Part shown: one piece after another, positions 1 through 5,894 of the stretch | Layout of the letters: each line of letters opens with the position of its first letter | How positions within the stretch are numbered: position 1 is the stretch's first letter | Assembly: GCA_905209135.1 (NCBI GenBank) | Contig: CAJLRT010000056.1 | Coordinates: 1 to 6,740, forward strand | Direction of reading: 5' to 3' | Source of the DNA: an uncultured Eubacteriales bacterium | GTDB taxonomy: Bacteria; Bacillota; Clostridia; Oscillospirales; UMGS1783 | Length of the DNA stretch: 6,740 nt | The notes under the pieces: model-generated | What the model was told of the DNA's origin: nothing | The model's database searches: none | Seen by the model: the letters and a program-made list of their open reading frames with translations, nothing else | Translations under genes and position numbers: made by a program

Positions 1-3000
1 CGCTTTCCGCGGACACGGTCCTCCTGCGCCTCGAGGGCAAAACTCAGCGCTTCGAAGGTCTGCGTGTGGCGGTAGGCGGGCAGGAACAGATAGGGCATGA
101 AATACTCGAACATCGTCCCGGTCCAGCTCTTAAAGCCGAAATGCCCCCGGTGTTCCACGACAAGGCGGGAAAGCGCCCGCCAGTGCTTGAGCGGCACTTT
201 GCCCCGGGCCGTGAGGTAATAGCTCGTCAGCCGCGACTCGCTCATATACAGGTCGTAATAGTTTTCCGTAAGCGTTTGCGCCTGCACGTCGAAGCCGATG
301 TGAAACAGCTTTTTTGCGGGGTTGTACAGAAAGCCGTAATCCGCCTCCGACTCCAGCGCGGAGAAGCCCTGAATCAGGCCGGGAATACGCGCGTCTTCCT
401 CCGCGTATTCTTCAAGTCCGGAACAGAGGGTGGACAGGCACACCGAAAGGTTCCCGCTGTCGACCGTAGACACGTACCGGGGCGCAAGCGGCTCCGCGTT
501 CGCCGTGTCGTACCAGTTGTAAAAATGGCCGCGGTACCGGTCGAGCCGGCAAAGGGACGCGTAGATTTTCTCAAGGTAGTCCCCCATTGTGGTCGTGGTA
601 ACAAAATGAAAATCCCGCGCGCTCAGGACTGCGAGCAGCGAAAAACCGATATTCGTCGGCGAAGTCCTGCGCGCCAGGCCGACGGAGGGCGTCTCCTGAT
701 AATTGTCCGGGAGCAGATAGTTGTCGTCCTCGGTCAGAAAATCCGCATAGTACTGCCACATCTTTTTCGCATACTCAAGCAGGTTTGCATTCGCCTCGTC
801 CGTCAGCGGGCGCGGGGCCTGCTTCTTCTGTTTTGCGAGCAGGCACGCAAGAACGGGCGCGCAGAGCCAGAGCAGGCTGATGACCAGCATAAGCCATTCG
901 GCAAACCCCGGCGCGCCGCCCGCGACAAACAGGCGCACCAGCACGCCTGCAAGTACGAGCGCGGACAGCAGCACGGACACGGCCATGCGTTTTGCGTATC
1001 CCCACAGCGACGCGGGCTTTTCCTGTTCCGCCTGCGCGGCGGTGACCCAGTCGAGCAGATGCTTTTTCGATACAAACAGCCGGTACAGCGCGCGCACAAT
1101 CGCATCCAGGGCGTTTACCGCCGCATAGGGCAGAAAAACCAGTTCCGCAAGCGTTGTCCAGAGCATGGTGAACACCGGCGGCATGGCGCCGGAATAGTAG
1201 CGGACGTTGCCCTTGAGAACGATGCCGAAAAACAACTGTTTGACAAAAGTTGCAAAAATCGGGAAGAGGTAGATCACGATCAGAATGGACAGCAGAACCG
1301 CGGATTTGACAGGCGAAAAGAACAGGCTGGACAGCAGAATCAGGATAAAAACAGGCGCGTTGAGGCTGCGACGCAGGTTGTCCAGGATTTTGAAGCGGTC
1401 CAGCCAGCCGAGCGCGGGGCTCGGCAGCATTTTCAAAAGCTGCCAGTCGCCCCGGATCCATCGGTGTTCCCGCTTGTAGTAGGAGACCATGTCCTTTGGC
1501 ACGCTGTCATATACGCGGATGTCGGAGGCGTGCCCGGTCCGGATTACGGAGCCCTCCAGCAGATCGTGGCTCAGAATCATGTTTTCAGGCAGGCTGTCCG
1601 CAAGCAGTTTGTAAAACACGTCGTTGTGGAAAATGCCTTTTCCGGAGAAAATCCCCTCGCCGAACACGTCCTGGTACAGCTCAAAGCTCGTGTTGTTGTA
1701 CGTCTCCACGCCCGACAGCCCCGCGTACAGTTTGGAAAAGAACGTGTCGTTGTCGGACACAAGCTCGCTGCGCACCGCGGGCGCGATCAGGCCGTAGCCG
1801 GACACGACGCGGCGGCGGTTTTCGTCTATTACCGGGCGGTTTGCGGGATGGGCGGCTATGGATACGAGCTCCTTTGCGCCGTCGATGGGCAGCGCCGTGT
1901 CCGCGTCGAGCACAATCGTGTACCGGCAGCCGGGCAGCAGGCTTACTGCGCCCGCCACCGTTCCGTGCGTCGTCTTTTCCCCCTTCATATACCGCACAAG
2001 CTCGATGACGGAGCCGCGCTTGCGCTCCCAGCCGATGAACTTGCGCTGCGTCTCGCAGTAGGTGCGGCGGCGCACAAGCAAAAAGAACCTGTCGCCGTAT
2101 TTCGCGTTGAGCCGCCCCACTGCGTCGGCCGCCTGCTCCAGCACGGCGTCGTCCCCGCTCTCATACTCGCTGTCGCTTTCGCCGAAATCGGCCACGACTC
2201 CGAAGAGCAGATTGTCGTCCCGGTTTTTGTTGTAGAGCAGTTCAAGGCGGCCGTATATCTTTGCGGCGCTCCCCTGTCCGAGCAAAAGCGATACGGCGAC
2301 GCAGGTACGCGCATCGTCCGGGATCCCCTTTTCAAAATCCAGGCGCGGAAGATATGTGTCGTCCACCATCTTTGCCGCCAGGGCGTCCGCCAGCCGGCGG
2401 GAGACTTCCAGCGCGGGCAGAAACAGCAGCAGGCCGACGGCCGCGCTGCGGAGCAGTGCGGCCGGCAGAACCGTAATCACAAGCGCGCTGAAAATGTATA
2501 TGACAAAATACATGATTTTGGGCGCGCGCCGGTCTGTTCGCGCTTTCAAAACCGCGCCCAGGTCGAGCTCGGGATCCGCGTTGACCTCCCGCACCAGCGC
2601 CTCCGCCTGCGCTTTCATACTCATCCCATTTTGCTTTGCCAGACGTTTGAGCCGGGCGCGGTAATGCCACCGGCTCGTCTGCGTCATGCGCGGATAGACT
2701 GCGTCCCGGGCAAGCGTGCGCTCGGTCTGGGAAAGAATCTCCGTATATTCGCTCATGTCCAGGCCGTCCAGCATCTTCAGGGAGAGCACTGCGTTTTGCA
2801 TAACGCGCGCATCCTCCGGCCGCGCCCCCGCGTTCAGCGCGGCGCGCAGGCGCCGGCATTCGTCGCGCACGCCGAATATGATCGCGAGCCGGAACATGTC
2901 CGGCAGCAGGAATATCTCGTCGCCCGTAAAATCGCGCGCCTGTCCCGCGCCCTCGAAATAGGCGCGGAGCGCCGGCTCGTCGAGCGCATAGGCGCGGGAT

Positions 3001-3353
3001 GTGCAGAAATTCATTGCGAGCTGAAAGATATACGGAACCGCCGCCTTATCCTGTTTCTGCACGGAGGCAAGCCGGTATCCCGCGAGCGCGCTGGATGCGC
3101 GGCGGTATTCGCGCAGCACGATATAGTAGTTGTCAAACAGCCATTCAAGCGGACCCGTGACCGCCAGTTTCCTGCCTGCGGCACGGCCGCGCACCCACGC
3201 ATGGAACCGGGTGATTTCATGGAATGCGGAACGGGAAAGCTGCAGCAGCTTTCTCGTCCCAATCTCCCGCCCGTTCGGTACGGACGCGTTTTCCAGCCCC
3301 TGCCTCCGCGCATCTTCCCGCTGTGTAACTTCCAAACCGTCGTTTTCAGACAT
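1..3353 (-). CDS. ndvB: Cyclic beta-1,2-glucan synthase-type enzyme (GT84 plus glycoamylase-like/GH189 domain), C-terminus outside window
   Basis: Membrane enzyme expected to polymerise UDP-glucose into beta-1,2-glucan and cyclise it. The reading frame is open from ATG at 3353 to the left edge, giving 1117 residues without a stop. AGGAG (3361-3365) lies 7 nt before the ATG. A helical N-terminal region is followed by membrane segments near residues 281-320. A GT84-like glycosyltransferase core comes next, with D389 (ADFGES), the DAD motif D483/D485 (LDADTALP), D597 (SHDLLEGS) and an (R/Q)xxRW motif R628-W632 followed by IRGDWQ. More membrane segments lie near 667-705, 725-757, 785-805 and 812-836. 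From about 855 a glycoamylase-like domain runs to the edge, with NWYDT (D949), VDSGNL (D965), YDLYMSESRLTSY (E1039) and SWTGTMFEYFMP (E1083). These closely resemble the NdvB/ChvB motifs YDLLASEARL and SWSGSMFEYLMP as I recall them. Known family members are very large (well over 2000 residues) and end in a GH94 phosphorylase-like domain that cannot be seen here. Domain identity is strong; the exact product, cyclic or linear glucan, is inferred. Confidence 0.9.
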   Translation of the reverse strand, partial: MSENDGLEVTQREDARRQGLENASVPNGREIGTRKLLQLSRSAFHEITRFHAWVRGRAAGRKLAVTGPLEWLFDNYYIVLREYRRASSALAGYRLASVQKQDKAAVPYIFQLAMNFCTSRAYALDEPALRAYFEGAGQARDFTGDEIFLLPDMFRLAIIFGVRDECRRLRAALNAGARPEDARVMQNAVLSLKMLDGLDMSEYTEILSQTERTLARDAVYPRMTQTSRWHYRARLKRLAKQNGMSMKAQAEALVREVNADPELDLGAVLKARTDRRAPKIMYFVIYIFSALVITVLPAALLRSAAVGLLLFLPALEVSRRLADALAAKMVDDTYLPRLDFEKGIPDDARTCVAVSLLLGQGSAAKIYGRLELLYNKNRDDNLLFGVVADFGESDSEYESGDDAVLEQAADAVGRLNAKYGDRFFLLVRRRTYCETQRKFIGWERKRGSVIELVRYMKGEKTTHGTVAGAVSLLPGCRYTIVLDADTALPIDGAKELVSIAAHPANRPVIDENRRRVVSGYGLIAPAVRSELVSDNDTFFSKLYAGLSGVETYNNTSFELYQDVFGEGIFSGKGIFHNDVFYKLLADSLPENMILSHDLLEGSVIRTGHASDIRVYDSVPKDMVSYYKREHRWIRGDWQLLKMLPSPALGWLDRFKILDNLRRSLNAPVFILILLSSLFFSPVKSAVLLSILIVIYLFPIFATFVKQLFFGIVLKGNVRYYSGAMPPVFTMLWTTLAELVFLPYAAVNALDAIVRALYRLFVSKKHLLDWVTAAQAEQEKPASLWGYAKRMAVSVLLSALVLAGVLVRLFVAGGAPGFAEWLMLVISLLWLCAPVLACLLAKQKKQAPRPLTDEANANLLEYAKKMWQYYADFLTEDDNYLLPDNYQETPSVGLARRTSPTNIGFSLLAVLSARDFHFVTTTTMGDYLEKIYASLCRLDRYRGHFYNWYDTANAEPLAPRYVSTVDSGNLSVCLSTLCSGLEEYAEEDARIPGLIQGFSALESEADYGFLYNPAKKLFHIGFDVQAQTLTENYYDLYMSESRLTSYYLTARGKVPLKHWRALSRLVVEHRGHFGFKSWTGTMFEYFMPYLFLPAYRHTQTFEALSFALEAQEDRVRGK

Positions 3354-3377
3354 AACTCTACTCCTGTTTCTTATGGG

Positions 3378-3416
3378 AAAAACACGGCCGCACCGCGCAT
3401 GCGGAACGCGGCCATG
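3378..3416 (-). terminator. Terminator-like hairpin in the leader of the glucan synthase gene
   Basis: On the minus strand, arms at 3408-3416 and 3383-3391 form a 9-bp stem (CATGGCCGC with GCGGCCGTG, one G-U pair). An inner 4-bp CCGC/GCGG stem closes an ATGC loop at 3397-3400. Five T residues (3382-3378) follow two nucleotides after the CGGCC arm, as in an intrinsic terminator. On the plus strand no T-tract follows, so the orientation is minus. It lies about 90 nt downstream of the yitT-like stop codon and could end that operon. However, only 24 nt separate the T-tract from the next ATG, too little for a separate promoter. It may therefore be a leaky terminator or an attenuator in the leader of the downstream gene. 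No convincing promoter was found in the 152-nt gap. Confidence 0.6.
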
Positions 3417-3505
3417 TCCCGTATCGTATCAATGCTCTTATTTTGGTCGGTTCAGTAAAAAAAATACGGAGCGCAGGCACGGAGGCGCAAAAAGGCGGCG
3501 CCGCA

Positions 3506-4468
3506 TCACGGTTTCAAGTCCGTAAAGCCGACGCCGAACACCTCCGCGGCGTTTCCGAATATGATAAACGCGCCTGGGTCGACTTCGGAGACGAGCTTTT
3601 GCAGCCGGTACATCTCAAAGCGCTTCACCGCGCACAAAATGATGTTTTTTTCTTCGCCGTGGTATGCGCCGCGGCCGACAAACGACGTAGCGCTCCGGTC
3701 CAGCGTCTCAATAATCCGGCGCTCGATCACTTCGCTTTGGGAGGAGATGATAAAGCAGAATTTTGACTTCTCGAGGCCGGCCAGCATCGCGTCGATGACC
3801 GCCGAGGATATATAGATCATAATCGCCGAATAAAACGCGCTGGTGACGTCCCTGTACACAAGCGAGCCGAGCAGAACGATCGCGCCGTCTATCAGCATCA
3901 GGAGATGGCCCAGGCTGAGCCGGTTGAATCTGCTGCGGATCAGGGTGGAGAGCAGGTCGCTGCCCCCGGTCATAATGCCGCGCATATAGATAAACGAGAG
4001 GCCCGCGCCCTGCATCACCCCGCCGAATACGGCGGCAAGCAGCCGGTCTTCCGTATATTGCGGCAGGAACGCGAGCAGGTCGATCGCCAGGGAGGACACG
4101 ACCGTCGCCACTGCGGTCTTTATAAAAAAAGAAGCGCCCATTTTACGCAGGGCGAACAGAAAAAGCGGAATGTTGACGGCGATGATCACAACGCCGACAG
4201 GCGTTCCGAACAGGAAATTCGCCACGATGGAAATGCCGGTGGCGCCGCCCGGCACGATCTGGTTCCCGATGGTAAAGATATTCACCGCCGCACCGAACAC
4301 TGCGCTGCCGGACACGATCGCCAGCGTATCGAGCAGATACTCCCTGCGCTTTGCCGGGTTATGTCCCGCGCCGGATATGCGCCCGGACAGGCGCGGCTTA
4401 TCCGTTTTGCGCCGTGCCGCCGCATGTTTTGCCGGCGCGTGCTTCGCTCTGGTTCTTCCCCGTTTCAA
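3506..4468 (-). CDS. YitT family membrane protein (DUF161 repeats plus C-terminal DUF2179)
   Basis: Integral membrane protein of 320 residues; the family's transport or other activity is not established. Residues 45-230 are rich in hydrophobic segments (roughly 45-64, 78-108, 115-135, 143-163, 187-205, 209-230) and carry the family's glycine-rich signatures VPGGATGIS (72-80) and RGIMTGGSDLL (163-173). Residues from about 235 to 316 form the soluble DUF2179 domain, ending in the typical GNAAEVFGVGF (305-315). The start is TTG at 4468: an in-frame TGA lies three codons upstream, no ATG occurs before residue 110, and GGGGTGA (4481-4475) sits 6 nt before it. The first 43 residues are rich in Lys, Arg, His and Ala and precede the first membrane segment, which YitT proteins usually reach almost at once. 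The gene follows mrnC after a 41-nt hairpin-containing gap and is probably co-transcribed. I assign no substrate. Confidence 0.9.
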   Translation of the reverse strand: MKRGRTRAKHAPAKHAAARRKTDKPRLSGRISGAGHNPAKRREYLLDTLAIVSGSAVFGAAVNIFTIGNQIVPGGATGISIVANFLFGTPVGVVIIAVNIPLFLFALRKMGASFFIKTAVATVVSSLAIDLLAFLPQYTEDRLLAAVFGGVMQGAGLSFIYMRGIMTGGSDLLSTLIRSRFNRLSLGHLLMLIDGAIVLLGSLVYRDVTSAFYSAIMIYISSAVIDAMLAGLEKSKFCFIISSQSEVIERRIIETLDRSATSFVGRGAYHGEEKNIILCAVKRFEMYRLQKLVSEVDPGAFIIFGNAAEVFGVGFTDLKP

Positions 4469-4509
4469 AACAAATCACCCCGGCTTAGTCTTTGCAGACC
4501 AGCCGGGGT
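4469..4509 (-). promoter_or_regulatory. Hairpin between mrnC and yitT-like gene overlapping the SD site
   Basis: A perfect 9-bp stem pairs 4501-4509 (ACCCCGGCT on the minus strand) with 4477-4485 (AGCCGGGGT). An inner GTCT/AGAC stem (4488-4491 with 4496-4499) closes a TTGC-type loop. It starts one nucleotide after the mrnC stop codon. The descending arm contains most of the GGGGTGA ribosome-binding site of the yitT-like gene. It is followed by a T-rich run (ATTTGTTTTG) that includes the TTG start codon. The structure could act as a leaky intrinsic terminator, or hide the SD until ribosomes ending mrnC melt it (translational coupling). The structure is visible; the function is inferred. Confidence 0.6.
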
Positions 4510-4893
4510 TTATTCCGATAAAGTCGTATATACCTCGTTGAACAGAGTTTGCATCCGCTGCGTCCTGCCCGAAAGGTGCAGGTAGCCGAACACGGCCTCA
4601 AACGCCGTCGCCCTGTGATAGTCGCTGCGCTGCGCATGCTTCGGGATATTGGCCGGGTCGGCGTTGCGGCCGCGGTTGTATACGCGCAGCTCGTCTTCCT
4701 CCAGCAGCGGCAAAAGCGTCTCGCAGGCGCGGCTCTGCGCCGCGGCGCTCACATACCGCGCGGCATACCTGTGCAGCACGCCGGCCGGCGCCTGGTGTTC
4801 CCGCATGAGCCGGTCCCGGACCAGCAGACTGTACACTGCGTCGCCCAGATAGGCCAGCGACAGCGGATTATATAGATTCGGCGCCTGCTCCAA
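4510..4893 (-). CDS. mrnC: Mini-ribonuclease III (MrnC)
   Basis: Small dimeric RNase III-like endonuclease that in Bacillus subtilis matures 23S rRNA; it has the catalytic RNase III fold but no double-stranded-RNA-binding domain. The predicted 127 residues fit the family. LSLAYLGDAVYSLLVR (11-26) holds the catalytic Asp (D18). RGRNA (about 74-78) and ATAFEAVFGYLHL (95-107, E99) match the other conserved blocks; the HAQRSDYHRATAFEA stretch is characteristic. I chose TTG at 4893-4891 because GGAGG (4907-4903) lies 9 nt upstream and the protein then begins close to the conserved core. A longer frame from TTG at 4944 would overlap the end of recR and lacks this support. The residue three after D18 is Ser, where B. 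subtilis MrnC has Glu (GDAIFE), a modest departure. The gene begins 25 nt after recR and probably shares its transcript. Confidence 0.9.
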   Translation of the reverse strand: MEQAPNLYNPLSLAYLGDAVYSLLVRDRLMREHQAPAGVLHRYAARYVSAAAQSRACETLLPLLEEDELRVYNRGRNADPANIPKHAQRSDYHRATAFEAVFGYLHLSGRTQRMQTLFNEVYTTLSE

Positions 4894-4918
4894 GCGCTTA
4901 TCCCTCCAAACAAACGGT

Positions 4919-5521
4919 TCAGTCAATGCTGCGCCGGCCCTCAAAGGCCCGGAGCAGCGTCACTTCATCCGCATATTTCAAGTCGCCGCCGACGGGTATG
5001 CCGTAGGCGATGCGGGTCGTCGGCACGCCGATTGCCCGCAGCAGCTTGTTGATGTACATCGCCGTAGCCTCCCCCTCAATGGTGGGGTTGGTCGCGAGGA
5101 TCACTTCCTTCACTCCGTCCCGTCCGGCGCGGGCGATCAGTTCCTTGATCCGCAAATGGTCCGGGCCGATTCCGTCCATGGGCGAGATCAAGCCGTGGAG
5201 GACGTGATACACCCCCCGAAAGTCGCGGATGCGCTCAAAGGACGCGATGTCCTGCGGCTGCTCCACAACGCACAGCACGCTTCTGTCGCGCCGGTCGTCG
5301 CTGCATATCTCGCACTGCTCCCCGTCCGTCAGGTTAAAACAGACCGGGCAGGTGCGCACATGGTCCTTCGCATACAGCAGCGCCGCCGCAAATTCCTCCA
5401 CGTCCTCCGGCGGCATGGAAAGGACGTAATACGCAAGCCGCTGTGCGGTCTTTGCGCCAATCCCCTGCAGCTTCCTGAACTGTTCCGTCAGGTTCTGCAG
5501 GGATGAATTATACCCTGTCAT
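4919..5521 (-). CDS. recR: Recombination mediator protein RecR
   Basis: Cytosolic ring-forming DNA-repair protein that works with RecO (and RecF) to load RecA onto SSB-coated single-stranded DNA. The 200-residue length is normal. In order, it shows a helix-hairpin-helix near residues 17-31 (LQGIGAKTAQRLA), a four-cysteine zinc site (C58, C61, C70, C73), and a Toprim domain with VVEQ (85-88), HVLHGLISPMDGIGP (106-120) and LATNPTIEGEATA (142-154). The conserved end is PVGGDLKYADEVTLLRAFEGRR (176-197). All expected motifs are intact. It starts at ATG with a modest GAGGG element about 11 nt upstream. It begins 16 nt after ybaB, the standard ybaB-recR pairing, so the two are almost certainly in one operon. 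Confidence 0.98.
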   Translation of the reverse strand: MTGYNSSLQNLTEQFRKLQGIGAKTAQRLAYYVLSMPPEDVEEFAAALLYAKDHVRTCPVCFNLTDGEQCEICSDDRRDRSVLCVVEQPQDIASFERIRDFRGVYHVLHGLISPMDGIGPDHLRIKELIARAGRDGVKEVILATNPTIEGEATAMYINKLLRAIGVPTTRIAYGIPVGGDLKYADEVTLLRAFEGRRSID

Positions 5522-5537
5522 GTATGGTTACGCCCTC

Positions 5538-5876
5538 TTACATCAGTCCCGGAATGCCAATGCTGCCGGTGATCTTGCCCATTTCCTCTTCCGACGTCTT
5601 GTCCGCCGTTTCCATCGCCTCGTTCACAGCGGCGCAGACGAGGTCCTCCAGCGTCTCCATGTCGTCCGGGTCCACGACGTCCGGGTCGATCCGAATCGCG
5701 CTGACGCGGTGCGCGCCCGTAACGCTCGCCGTTACCGCGCCGCCGCCGGATGAAGCTTCAAACACGCGCTCCGCGAGCTCCTGCTGCTTCTGCTCCATCT
5801 CCTCCTGGATCTTCTGCATTTTTTTGAGCGAGCTCAGGCTCGGCCCGCCCGCGTCTTTCGGTACACGTACTTTCAT
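5538..5876 (-). CDS. ybaB: YbaB/EbfC family nucleoid-associated protein
   Basis: Small dimeric DNA-binding protein found across bacteria between dnaX and recR; it coats the nucleoid and affects gene expression in species where it was studied. The 112 residues begin with a short polar stretch, then a Lys/Glu/Gln-rich helix (about 17-43, KKMQKIQEEMEQKQQELAER). The family SSGGGAVTASVTG turn-strand (about 43-55), an acidic middle (DPDVVDPDDMETLEDLV) and an amphipathic C-terminal helix ending in a Gly/Met-rich tail (TGSIGIPGLM) follow. The chosen start is ATG at 5876: GGAGG (5890-5886) sits about 9 nt upstream. An in-frame TTG at 5891 overlaps that SD and is unlikely to be used. The gap to dnaX is 18 nt. 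Confidence 0.95.
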   Translation of the reverse strand: MKVRVPKDAGGPSLSSLKKMQKIQEEMEQKQQELAERVFEASSGGGAVTASVTGAHRVSAIRIDPDVVDPDDMETLEDLVCAAVNEAMETADKTSEEEMGKITGSIGIPGLM

Positions 5877-5894
5877 ATTGCAAACCTCCAAAGA

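Noticed and set aside
3371..3415. 14-codon leader peptide (MAAFRMRGAAVFFP) overlapping the hairpin before the glucan synthase gene
   Set aside because: It has a start and stop in the right place for an attenuation leader, but no SD at a usable distance and no run of regulatory codons. An ORF this short is expected by chance.
66..3458. 1130-codon open frame on the plus strand
   Set aside because: It is the codon-aligned antisense of the glucan synthase gene. Its protein is rich in Arg, Gln, His and Val with no recognisable domain, whereas the minus strand gives clear GT84 and glycoamylase motifs and a good SD.
3417..3470. Promoter for the glucan synthase gene in the intergenic region
   Set aside because: AT-rich stretches and a TACGAT-like -10 are present, but no -35 box at proper spacing could be found.
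3457..3505. Possible intrinsic terminator right after the yitT-like stop, with an eight-T run (3464-3457)
   Set aside because: The only stems found (GGCGC/GCGCC, GCGC/GCGC) are 4-5 bp with 9-10 nt loops. They are not properly placed against the T run, and the 10-bp palindrome at 3495-3504 cannot form a good hairpin.
3905..4585. 226-codon open frame on the plus strand
   Set aside because: Codon-aligned antisense of the yitT-like gene, with low-complexity His/Arg/Gly composition and no domain.
4894..4944. Longer mrnC start at TTG 4944 overlapping recR
   Set aside because: No SD is evident for it, and the 17 extra residues fall outside the family core. TTG at 4893 has GGAGG at good spacing.
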